Of a stretch of 64,000 bases of DNA, positions 37,081 to 44,195 are shown piece after piece. The translations under genes and the position numbers were made by a program. Location: the NCBI GenBank assembly GCA_964596185.1, contig CAZQUE010000017.1, positions 1 through 64,000 of the forward strand. The letters run 5' to 3'. Numbering within the stretch: the stretch's first letter is position 1; each line of letters begins with the position of its first letter. Under the pieces are notes generated by a model. The model was given only the letters and a program-made list of their open reading frames with translations, was not told the origin of the DNA and did no database searches. The stretch comes from DYKG01 sp964596185. Its GTDB lineage: Bacteria; Muiribacteriota; Ozemobacteria; Ozemobacterales; Ozemobacteraceae.

Positions 37081-37533
37081 ATGAAATTTGTTAAAGCGAC
37101 GACCAAAGATTTGAATGCCCTTATGGCTTTTGAAAAGAAGAATTTTAAACGGCCTGAAGACCAGTTCAAGCGCAGCAGCCTTTATCATTTAATGACGGTG
37201 CCCACTTCTTTGACGCTGCTGGTTAAAGACGAGAATGGGCAGATAATCGGTGAGGTCATCGGCCTGCTGCGGCATTTCAAAATACCATCGGGTCGGGTCT
37301 ATAAAATCGGGGTCGATAAAGATATTCGCCAAAAGGGCATGGGCACCGAACTGTTGCACGAAATCGAACGCTGGTTCAAAAAAATGGGCATGAAAAAAAG
37401 CTGCGCCGAGATTCGTGTGAAAAATAAGGCTTCACGGCGTATGTTCGAAAAAAACGGTTATGTCGAAACCGGTTTCTTGCCATATTATTACGCCAATGGC
37501 GAAAACGGCATCAAATACTGGCGCGACCTTTAA
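37081..37533 (+). CDS. GNAT-family N-acetyltransferase (RimI-like)
   Basis: The 150-residue protein has the acetyl-CoA loop VDKDIRQKGMGTELLHEIERW (the R-x-x-G-x-G pattern) and the closing RVKNKASRRMFEKNGYVETG, as in RimI-like acetyltransferases. The ATG at 37081 follows AGGAAGAG; an upstream GTG is less likely. Substrate unknown. Its last four bases overlap the end of the convergent phosphatase gene. Confidence 0.9.
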   Translation: MKFVKATTKDLNALMAFEKKNFKRPEDQFKRSSLYHLMTVPTSLTLLVKDENGQIIGEVIGLLRHFKIPSGRVYKIGVDKDIRQKGMGTELLHEIERWFKKMGMKKSCAEIRVKNKASRRMFEKNGYVETGFLPYYYANGENGIKYWRDL

Positions 37534-38471
37534 AGCTTCCCTTCAATCATCAGACAGGTAAAATCGTCCTGAAGGGGCAAGGAAACTGAGAATTCTTCCA
37601 TGCTTTTTTGAAGAGCTTCCGATAAATCAGAACATGACAAGCGGTGGTTTTCTTTGAGAAAATCCAGCAGTTTTTCTTCACCGAATTGCTCGCCGTTTTT
37701 GTTTGTGCATTCAGTTAATCCGTCTGTGCAAAGAACCAGCTTTTGCCCTTTGGTCAAAACAATCTTTGTTACAGTAAAATCGGAGCATATACCCAGTCCC
37801 AGCATTGGGTCGTGCCTTTCAAGATATTCGCTGTGATTGTCGCTGATCAAAACAGGCTTGGGGTGAGCAGAATTGCAAAATTTCACCTCGCCACTATGCA
37901 GATTTATCACGCCATAAATTATGGTGTAGAGGCTTTCAAACCGGCTAAAGGGGAAGTTGAGTTCAAGTGCGGCAAAAACAGCTTTTGGGTCAAGAAAATC
38001 AACGGAGGTTTGGGTATTCGATGAGTTCAAAAACTGCGAAAGGGCGACAGTCACCATTGCTGCTTTTGGGCCATGACCAGTTACATCAATAATATAGAAT
38101 ATCCAGTTGTCAGAATTGTAAGGAATGATGTTTACCAGGTCTCCGCCCATTTCTTCACAGGGGATGTAATTCCACACGAAGTCGAAATGCTCCAGTTGCG
38201 GAATGTTTACCGGCAGCAAAGCCTTTTGTATTGCACTCGCGGCCTCGAGATCTTCTTTTATTTTTTCCTGCTTCTCGATCAGGCTTTGGTTCAGTTCAAA
38301 ATACTTTTTTTCAAGGGCGGCATAATCGTTAACTATCTTGATCAGCAATTCATTGTTTTGAAGCAGATCCAGGGTTACTGCTACCGATTCAATAGCTTCT
38401 AATAGCAGTCGATCTTCAAGTTCTTCTGCAGAATCCTGAAGGCGTTCAAGAAAGCGGTTTACGGATTTCAT
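37530..38471 (-). CDS. PP2C-type (RsbU/SpoIIE-like) serine phosphatase
   Basis: The 313-residue protein has an N-terminal helical/coiled-coil region (about 1-85, including YAALEKKYFELNQSLIEKQEKI) followed by AIQKALLPVNIP, the usual lead-in to PPM/SpoIIE phosphatases. Metal-binding motifs are CEEMGGDLVNI, IIDVTGHGPKAAMVTVAL, FCNSAHPKPVLIS and LVLCTDGLTECTN. These enzymes dephosphorylate STAS-domain anti-sigma antagonists. The operon begins with a STAS protein, its obvious candidate substrate. No anti-sigma kinase is present in the window. Start overlaps the preceding gene by four bases. Confidence 0.92.
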   Translation of the reverse strand: MKSVNRFLERLQDSAEELEDRLLLEAIESVAVTLDLLQNNELLIKIVNDYAALEKKYFELNQSLIEKQEKIKEDLEAASAIQKALLPVNIPQLEHFDFVWNYIPCEEMGGDLVNIIPYNSDNWIFYIIDVTGHGPKAAMVTVALSQFLNSSNTQTSVDFLDPKAVFAALELNFPFSRFESLYTIIYGVINLHSGEVKFCNSAHPKPVLISDNHSEYLERHDPMLGLGICSDFTVTKIVLTKGQKLVLCTDGLTECTNKNGEQFGEEKLLDFLKENHRLSCSDLSEALQKSMEEFSVSLPLQDDFTCLMIEGKL

Positions 38472-39283
38472 TCCTGTTTTTCCTTAAAAACAGCATCAAT
38501 GCCGACATTTTCAAGGTTTTTCAGCCGATCGATGATGAATAGTGCCGGCTCTCGCTCTAAAACACTGCCATGTTGCGGAGCAATGAATTTGAAGTCGATT
38601 TTTTCTATCACTTCCATCGCATATTTCAAAACCCTGACAGTCGGAAAATTTATGCGGTGAAAGGCAAGAATTCCATGTATTGTGCATAGGCGCGGGTCCG
38701 AAACGCACAAGTTGTCGAGACGGCAGCTGTTGCATTTTCCTTCGATGTTTGCGAAAAGGTTCCAGTTTTTAACAAAGCTGCCAAATAGATCACTGGTAAA
38801 CAGAATTCCTGATTTCTCATCCCAGGTTATGAAGCTGCCGGGGGCATGTGCGTAGGGAGTTTTGAAAAACTTCAACCTTCTGCCACTGGAAAACTGATAT
38901 TCAAAATTTATCTGGTCGAGATTAACTATATTCGATTTAACTGAATAGTGGCTGATAAACATGTGGTTTTCCGATGTGGAGAGAACCCTCATGTTCTTGT
39001 TTGTAATTATGTTTTCAAAATTAGGAAGGCTGCCACAGAGATCGGGGTCATAGTGCTGATAAATCAACGCTTGAATTGATCTTGGCTTTACTCCCGTTCT
39101 CAGGATTTTCATCATCACATTGGGAAAATCCGGTCTGCTGCCCCCGTCGATTACAACGCTTTCTTCGCCATCGATTATCAGATACGGATTGCAGTGTAAA
39201 CCAGTTTCTGAATCACAAAAACCAATCCAGAAAACCCCTTTGCTGATCTCTACTGGACGCTGATAATCAAGCTTTTTGTTCAT
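38468..39283 (-). CDS. Diiron metallo-beta-lactamase-fold protein (flavodiiron/ODP-like) with extra Cys cluster
   Basis: The 271-residue protein has the lactamase-like fold of flavodiiron proteins without the flavodoxin domain. Candidate iron ligands fall at the family spacing: H77, D79, D81 in YQHYDPDLCGS (glutamate of HxExD replaced by Asp), H146 in PYAHAPGSF, D165 in FTSDLFGS and H238 in APQHGSVL. Stand-alone versions (ODP) serve as oxygen or peroxide sensors in spirochete chemotaxis. An insertion carries four cysteines, C184-x2-C187-x5-C193-x6-C200, which could bind Fe-S or zinc. It sits between a MinD fusion and a phosphatase, so a sensor role is more likely than an enzymatic one. Confidence 0.85.
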   Translation of the reverse strand: MNKKLDYQRPVEISKGVFWIGFCDSETGLHCNPYLIIDGEESVVIDGGSRPDFPNVMMKILRTGVKPRSIQALIYQHYDPDLCGSLPNFENIITNKNMRVLSTSENHMFISHYSVKSNIVNLDQINFEYQFSSGRRLKFFKTPYAHAPGSFITWDEKSGILFTSDLFGSFVKNWNLFANIEGKCNSCRLDNLCVSDPRLCTIHGILAFHRINFPTVRVLKYAMEVIEKIDFKFIAPQHGSVLEREPALFIIDRLKNLENVGIDAVFKEKQE

Positions 39284-39286
39284 AAG

Positions 39287-40480
39287 TCAGGATCCCGAGA
39301 AGTAATCTTTCAACCAGCTGAACATTCCTGTTTTTTCTTTTATGTCGATATTTTTTTCCAGCAGAAGATGCTGACAGAGTTTGTCAATGTCGAGAACCAA
39401 TTCCGAGCTGCTTGCGTGGGCAATGATGGTTTGTCCGTTAAAAAGCGCGGTTTCAACTGTCTCTCGGTCTGCTGCAATTTTTAACCACTCGATGGGTAAA
39501 AGACTTTTGAATTGCTCAAGATATCCACTTTTTTTGCTTTCAAACTGATTGAGGACTCCGATAAACTTTTCTTTGGGATAATTAAGTCTTTTGATAACGG
39601 TCATCAGCCTCTTGAACCTGGTTAAATCGGTTAAATCAGGTTTTTGCACCATAATTATCTGATCTGCGGCGTCCCAGAAAAGTATTGAAATTTCGTCTAT
39701 GTGGCAGCCTACATCAAGAAGAACAAAATCATAATGTCGTGTACATTCCTGGATGATCTGGTTTAGGTGAGATCTGGTGATCAGCTCTGCATCCTGTGGG
39801 AGATCAGGGGCCGAAAGAACATGAATGTCAGATTTGGTGATAATGAACCTGGAAATGCGATCGAAGATGAGCCGTTCTTCCAGTTGCACCAGCCTGGCTA
39901 TATTGGGGGTGGCCGGACTGGCCACGTGCATGTGACAATTTCCGAGCTGAAAGTCGCAATCAATTACGAGAACCTTTTTGCCGCGCCGGGAAAAGGCCTC
40001 GGCGAGGTTCATGCAGACTGTGGTTTTGCCTACTCCGTCTTTTGCAGAAACAAGGGCAATCAGTTTTCCGTGCTGCTCAGAGATATTTATCGCTTCGCGA
40101 TAGTTCTTGCTGATGCCAAGTACCAGCTTGGTGCCGGTCAACGTCGATTCAAGCATAATTTTCTGAAGGCAGTCATGGGTCAGTTTATACAGTACACATG
40201 GCTCAATAGACACGACCGTGTCCTTGTAAACTCCGCCTTCAGTAAGGATTACCTCTTCACCGAAGAATCCACCCGGCTTAACTACTGCGATAACATGATC
40301 ATCAGAGCCGTCTTTAGATTTTCGATCAACAATCTTTAGCGTGCCGGTTTCAACAAAATACATGGAATCACCATTTTTTCCGGCTTCGAACAAAACGGCA
40401 TTTTTTTCAACGGTTTGCTGGACAAGATGCTTTCTAATAAAGTCCAGATCGGACGGAGTGAGATTTTTAATTGCGAACAT
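39287..40480 (-). CDS. Cyclic-nucleotide-binding domain fused to MinD/ParA ATPase
   Basis: The 397-residue fusion has residues 1-125 as a Crp/PKA-type cNMP domain (YFVETGTLKIVDR, PGGFFGEEVILTEGG) and residues 138-385 as a MinD/ParA ATPase. The ATPase has deviant Walker A SAKDGVGKTT (K147 to T154) and A' LVIDCDFQLGN (D174, D176). The phosphate-binding cassette lacks the usual Arg (VYKDTVV where PRxAxV is expected), so cAMP binding is doubtful. The ATPase half resembles FlhG/MinD-type proteins with VQLEERLIFD and DVGCHIDEISILFW. It lies 2 bases after the STAS gene and 3 before the diiron protein. I know no standard protein with this order. Confidence 0.88.
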   Translation of the reverse strand: MFAIKNLTPSDLDFIRKHLVQQTVEKNAVLFEAGKNGDSMYFVETGTLKIVDRKSKDGSDDHVIAVVKPGGFFGEEVILTEGGVYKDTVVSIEPCVLYKLTHDCLQKIMLESTLTGTKLVLGISKNYREAINISEQHGKLIALVSAKDGVGKTTVCMNLAEAFSRRGKKVLVIDCDFQLGNCHMHVASPATPNIARLVQLEERLIFDRISRFIITKSDIHVLSAPDLPQDAELITRSHLNQIIQECTRHYDFVLLDVGCHIDEISILFWDAADQIIMVQKPDLTDLTRFKRLMTVIKRLNYPKEKFIGVLNQFESKKSGYLEQFKSLLPIEWLKIAADRETVETALFNGQTIIAHASSSELVLDIDKLCQHLLLEKNIDIKEKTGMFSWLKDYFSGS

Positions 40481-40482
40481 AC

Positions 40483-40821
40483 TCAGGAAATTCCTTCCAG
40501 AGCGTCTTTAAGAGTGGGAAAAATCTTAAAAAGCCTTTCAAAGCCACAAAGTTTGAATACTTTGGCGACAGATTTGCTGACGCCAACGAGTATAAGTCCG
40601 ACCCCCTGGCTCTTACCTGTCATGTTAGCTTTAACGAGCTCTGTGATCCCAGTGCTGTAGATGATTTCAACTTTGCTCAGGTCGATTATTAAGTGTTTCT
40701 TCTTTTGAGAAATCGCCCTGGCAAGAAATTCATTCAAATCAGCCCCGGTGTCAGGGTAAATGCTGGTATTTGCAATCAGAAGATTGTATTCATCAAAAGC
40801 CTCAAGTTTGAATATTCCCAC
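40483..40821 (-). CDS. STAS-domain protein (anti-anti-sigma factor-like)
   Basis: The 112-residue protein has a STAS fold with LIIDLSKVEIIYSTGITEL; the Ser-Thr-Gly loop is where SpoIIAA/RsbV-type proteins are phosphorylated. C-terminal helix is FKIFPTLKDAL. GTG at 40821 follows a GAGG ribosome binding site by six bases; a TTG four codons earlier has none. It is the first gene of the signalling operon and the probable target of the PP2C phosphatase four genes down. Confidence 0.88.
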   Translation of the reverse strand: MGIFKLEAFDEYNLLIANTSIYPDTGADLNEFLARAISQKKKHLIIDLSKVEIIYSTGITELVKANMTGKSQGVGLILVGVSKSVAKVFKLCGFERLFKIFPTLKDALEGIS

Positions 40822-40865
40822 TTTGAACCTCAAAAAAGATTTTTCTCAAATTGCTTAACGTAGTA

Positions 40866-40893
40866 ATTCTACGCCAACTAAAAAATATTTCAA
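40866..40893 (-). promoter_or_regulatory. Promoter of the STAS-MinD-diiron-PP2C operon
   Basis: Minus strand TTGAAA (40893-40888), 16 bases, TAGAAT (40871-40866), about 45 bases before the GTG start. Confidence 0.55.
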
Positions 40894-40911
40894 TTCTAAA
40901 ATTTTGCCACC

Positions 40912-40944
40912 TCTAAAACAAAATCAGGGCAGCACGAGCTGCCC
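40912..40944 (-). terminator. Rho-independent terminator after the 40993 gene
   Basis: Read on the minus strand, GGGCAGC, a TCGT loop and GCTGCCC (spanning 40944-40927) are followed by TGATTTTGTTTT. It separates the upstream unknown gene from the signalling operon. Confidence 0.8.
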
Positions 40945-40992
40945 CGGGAAGTGATTCTGTGGAGGAATGCGGAAAACAGGACGATTAAGATA

Positions 40993-41919
40993 CTATTCAG
41001 ATTCGCTGATTTCAGCGGTCTTGCCAAGGTTGTTCAGTTCGGTTTCAAGAAGGTTGAGTGGTTCTTTGGCTGTGGGTTTGCGATTGAAAAAGCTTTCGAA
41101 CATTTGCTGTCTGAATTTCTCGGTATAGTCGAGAAATTTTTGCAGGAAATCCTGATAGTTAGCTTGGGAAACCTGAATTTCGGGCTTGAAGGCCATGGTA
41201 ATCGGCTCAGAAGAAGGTTTTTCAGTAGAGACTGCCGGCGCAGGTTCTGTCTGCGGCGCGGTTATTCCAAGCTTTTCAGCTGCACTGGTGAGATCCTGTT
41301 CGAGGTTATTCATCGCTTCTTCGCGGGCTGATTTTACATCGGCAAAGAAAGCGCTGGCCTGCTGCTGCATTTGTTCCTTGATCTGATCGAAAGCGCCGCC
41401 TGCTTCGCCATAGACGCTTTCGAGCTCGTTAAAAAAGTCTTCGGTTTCCTGAAGAAAATTTTCGAGGGCTTCTGGGCTGAGGTCGGTAAGGCCCTCGACA
41501 GCATCAAAAAATTCATTGGTAGTTTCGGGAGAAATGTTCAGAGCACTGTCTGTATTTTTCATGAAGGAGCCAACACCATCAATCTTGAGATTGAAGCTGC
41601 CGGCAAAAGTTTCAGCAACTTCTGAGCTCAATTCAGCGAATCGATTGGCACCGGATTGCCCCATTTTGGCTTCTACTTTGGTTGAAAGCTGGTAAAACAG
41701 GTCGAACTGAAAGGAAACGTTCAGTTCGCTGCCAAGGCTTTCGCTGGTGGGGTTCTTTTGGGGTTCTGTGGGTTGAACCGGAGATTTTTCAAAAACGTCG
41801 CGATCTAATTTCTTTTTATCGGTTGCTTCGGGAGCGCCCTCTTGCCTGCCTTTTTCGAAAAGCTGGCTGAGCTTCTCGAACATCGACCGTCCGTGGTCTT
41901 TCGGGAATTGGATATTCAT
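40993..41919 (-). CDS. Unknown acidic coiled-coil-rich protein
   Basis: The 308-residue protein has no signal peptide or membrane helix. The N-terminus (1-60) is charged and disordered. Residues about 65-220 are helical with repeating acidic/hydrophobic pattern (LSPEALENFLQETEDFFNEL, EQMQQQASAFFADVKSA), then a Pro/Glu linker and a C-terminal helix (NYQDFLQKFLDYTEKFRQQM). It weakly recalls DUF5610-type proteins but I cannot confirm it. ATG at 41919 follows a strong AAGGAGG. Function unknown. Confidence 0.65.
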   Translation of the reverse strand: MNIQFPKDHGRSMFEKLSQLFEKGRQEGAPEATDKKKLDRDVFEKSPVQPTEPQKNPTSESLGSELNVSFQFDLFYQLSTKVEAKMGQSGANRFAELSSEVAETFAGSFNLKIDGVGSFMKNTDSALNISPETTNEFFDAVEGLTDLSPEALENFLQETEDFFNELESVYGEAGGAFDQIKEQMQQQASAFFADVKSAREEAMNNLEQDLTSAAEKLGITAPQTEPAPAVSTEKPSSEPITMAFKPEIQVSQANYQDFLQKFLDYTEKFRQQMFESFFNRKPTAKEPLNLLETELNNLGKTAEISESE

Positions 41920-42077
41920 ATTGCCTCCTTGCAATAAATGGGCCTTTTTCACCCTGTCTGTAATTTCTATCGGCAAAATTGACCGGTTATTTTACGGCAA
42001 AATAGGGTGGTTACGGGCGGCTATGGGTGATTATTTGCCAAAAACATAGCCAAATATCTAGATGAGCCTAAAAATCT

Positions 42078-43481
42078 TTAATTTTCGTCAGGCGTTGAAT
42101 TCTCTAATTCGACATTTTCGGGCTGAGAAGCGCTTTCAATCTCGTAGATCTCGGAAAACAGCTCAGCGAAATTTTCGCTGGCGAAAAACTCATTGTTGAA
42201 TCTGTCGAGAATTTGCAGGAATTCATCGCGAAAACTTTCTTCAACTGCCTGTTCGCTTTTGTTTATCTCTTGGAAAATTTGCAGTTGGCTGTCAAGACGC
42301 GCGAATATCAGCTGCAGATTGGAGGAAAACTTAAAACTTTCAGTTTTTTGCGGGTTAAGGTCGCGGTCGGGAAATTTTTGCAAGGCGGTAGCAATGTGAA
42401 AGCGGTTTTTGTCAATTTGCAGGGCCAATTTCTCTGAGTCTGCAAGGAATTGAGCCACATCTTCCTTCAGCTTCAATGCAAAAAAAGTGAACTTATTGAA
42501 AAAGTCGTCCAGATTCTGGTGGGTGTCACCGATGATGGCATTGAATCTCTTCAGTCTGGATGCTATTAACACTTTATTCATTTCAATGTTGTCGAGCAGA
42601 TATTGATAATGTAGCAGAGCATTTTCAAGTTGCAGGCGGTGTTGCGAAGCAATTTTCCGGGTCTTTTGCAGCTGCAGGCCAAGATTGTCGATCATTCGGC
42701 GATTTTGTTTGCGAATGAGGTTGTGAATATGTGAAATTCTGGTTTTTCGATTGGTAATTGTCTCGAAAGAAGCCAGAGTGTTTTCAGCCTCCTGAATTTG
42801 CTGCACAAAAATGTCTAGCAGCGCAAAGGAAAGCTGTAACCGGATTTTTAAATGTGCTATTGCCTGTCCGGGAGTCATTTCATCTTTGATAATCTTTGCA
42901 GAAAGAGAATCAATAAATTGTTTGGACCCGATTACGTCGGTTAGCAACAACCTGGGAAAAATAGCCATGCAAGAGTAGATTTGGCAAACGCCAGGGTCAC
43001 GCAAGAGCAATTCAGTTTCGCGTCTGAATTTGCGGGGGTCCTTTTTTTCTTCCATGGCTATTGCCAGCAGCAATTCACGTTTTTGAGCGAGATTGCGCCG
43101 CACAAACCAATTCTGGGCGAGAAATTCAGCTAAAAGATTTTCTTCAACACCCAACCAAGGGTTGAGGAAGAGTTTGGCCGGTTTTGTAGGTTCTGCGGGT
43201 GCTTCGTTTTGGTCATCCGGGGTTGACGATTCTTCGGAAAGGGAAGTCAAATCATCAACCTCTGAGGTTCCCAGAGAATCTTCTCTGGCAGGTTCTGATG
43301 GGGTAGTCGTTTCGTCGACCTGAGCGTCGGACGTTTCCAGGTTTTTGTCTTCTAACTGCAGAGGAAATGATGCAGCTGATTCACTAATTTCAATTGTTTC
43401 ATTTTCAGTATTTTGAGCCAGAACCGGCTGGTAAATGCTGACAATTCCGGCAATGAGAGCAACGACGATTGTTTTTGACAT
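42078..43481 (-). CDS. Unknown exported coiled-coil protein
   Basis: The 467-residue protein has a signal peptide (MSKTIVVALIAGIVSIYQPVLAQ), an acidic Ser/Thr/Glu low-complexity region (about 25-105), then a long helical domain rich in Glu, Gln and Leu (for example QEAENTLASFETITNRKTRI and MIDNLGLQLQKTRKIASQH). The acidic C-terminus ends PDEN. No enzymatic motif seen. The layout suggests a periplasmic structural or scaffold protein. ATG at 43481 is chosen because the signal peptide begins there. Confidence 0.65.
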   Translation of the reverse strand: MSKTIVVALIAGIVSIYQPVLAQNTENETIEISESAASFPLQLEDKNLETSDAQVDETTTPSEPAREDSLGTSEVDDLTSLSEESSTPDDQNEAPAEPTKPAKLFLNPWLGVEENLLAEFLAQNWFVRRNLAQKRELLLAIAMEEKKDPRKFRRETELLLRDPGVCQIYSCMAIFPRLLLTDVIGSKQFIDSLSAKIIKDEMTPGQAIAHLKIRLQLSFALLDIFVQQIQEAENTLASFETITNRKTRISHIHNLIRKQNRRMIDNLGLQLQKTRKIASQHRLQLENALLHYQYLLDNIEMNKVLIASRLKRFNAIIGDTHQNLDDFFNKFTFFALKLKEDVAQFLADSEKLALQIDKNRFHIATALQKFPDRDLNPQKTESFKFSSNLQLIFARLDSQLQIFQEINKSEQAVEESFRDEFLQILDRFNNEFFASENFAELFSEIYEIESASQPENVELENSTPDEN

Positions 43482-43490
43482 AAGAAAAAC

Positions 43491-43537
43491 CCCGGCAGAT
43501 AACTTTATTGTCACCAATTATAAGCTTTGCTGCCGGG
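43491..43537 (-). terminator. Long-loop hairpin with T-tract between two exported-protein genes
   Basis: Minus strand CCCGGCAG (43537-43530) can pair with CTGCCGGG (43498-43491) across a 31-base loop, followed by GTTTTTC. It fits a terminator for the repeat-protein gene at 43591. The same segment holds the promoter of the next gene. Confidence 0.4.
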
Positions 43538-43546
43538 AAACTTCAA
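43517..43546 (-). promoter_or_regulatory. Promoter of the 42078 gene
   Basis: Minus strand TTGAAG (43546-43541), 18 bases, TATAAT (43522-43517), about 36 bases before the ATG at 43481. The -35/-10 spacer contains one arm of the hairpin described above. Confidence 0.5.
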
Positions 43547-43590
43547 GGGCAATCATGCCCCGAAGTGGGGAGTATTGAGAATGAAACGAA

Positions 43591-44130
43591 TTACTCGGAA
43601 TCTCCAATCTTACCACCGCGATACTTTCGGCTTGTCGAAAGTGGGGGAAATGCCAGCTGATTAGAAGCCTGGGCGGTGGCCACATTCCCATACCATGTAT
43701 AGGTGCGGGTGATTGGGTTGAGGGTTGCATACATCTCAGCTTTGCCATCCCGGTCGGCGTCGACATAAATTTTGTCGGAAATGCCGTCATGGTCGATGTC
43801 GTATTCCCACTGGTCGATGCGGCCATCGAAATTGCGGTCATACTGATAATCATCCATGCGGGCATCGAAATTGCGGTCGGTTGCCCAGTAATCGCCTCGA
43901 CCGTCACCATTGCGGTCGGCAACGATCAAATCGACGCGTCCATCGGCATTGCGGTCGTATTGTCCTGCGGCGATGATTGGTCCGGAATGAGCGTAAGCCA
44001 TATCGGGACTCATCGAAGTCTGGGAAACCGATTCCCATTCGTCGACATCGAAATCTATGCTCTGGGAAGCGATTACCGCAACCGAGCAAATCAGGAAACT
44101 GAATAATAGAAGCAGTTTCGCGTTATGCAT
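43591..44130 (-). CDS. Exported protein with six calcium-loop-like repeats
   Basis: The 179-residue protein has a signal peptide (MHNAKLLLLFSFLICSVAVIAS), a linker, and six tandem 13-residue repeats beginning at residues 59, 72, 85, 98, 111 and 124 (DRNADGRVD, DRNGDGRGD, DRNFDARMD, DRNFDGRID, DIDHDGISD, DADRDGKAE). The D-x-N-x-D-G-x-x-D spacing is that of calcium-binding loops in dockerins, thrombospondin type 3 and EF-hand-like repeats. A short tail with YTWYGN follows. Likely a secreted or periplasmic calcium-binding protein. GGAGG ribosome binding site. Confidence 0.82.
   Translation of the reverse strand: MHNAKLLLLFSFLICSVAVIASQSIDFDVDEWESVSQTSMSPDMAYAHSGPIIAAGQYDRNADGRVDLIVADRNGDGRGDYWATDRNFDARMDDYQYDRNFDGRIDQWEYDIDHDGISDKIYVDADRDGKAEMYATLNPITRTYTWYGNVATAQASNQLAFPPLSTSRKYRGGKIGDSE
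43723..43956 (-). repeat. Six tandem 39-bp coding repeats
   Basis: These bases encode the six 13-residue calcium-loop repeats with exact 39-base period. The DNA copies are diverged, strongest between repeats three and four (DRNFDxRxD). Confidence 0.8.
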
Positions 44131-44195
44131 ACAAACCTCCGTGTAGAAGCATAACTTGATAAAGTATAAAAACTTGGATTATTGGCAAGAAGTTT

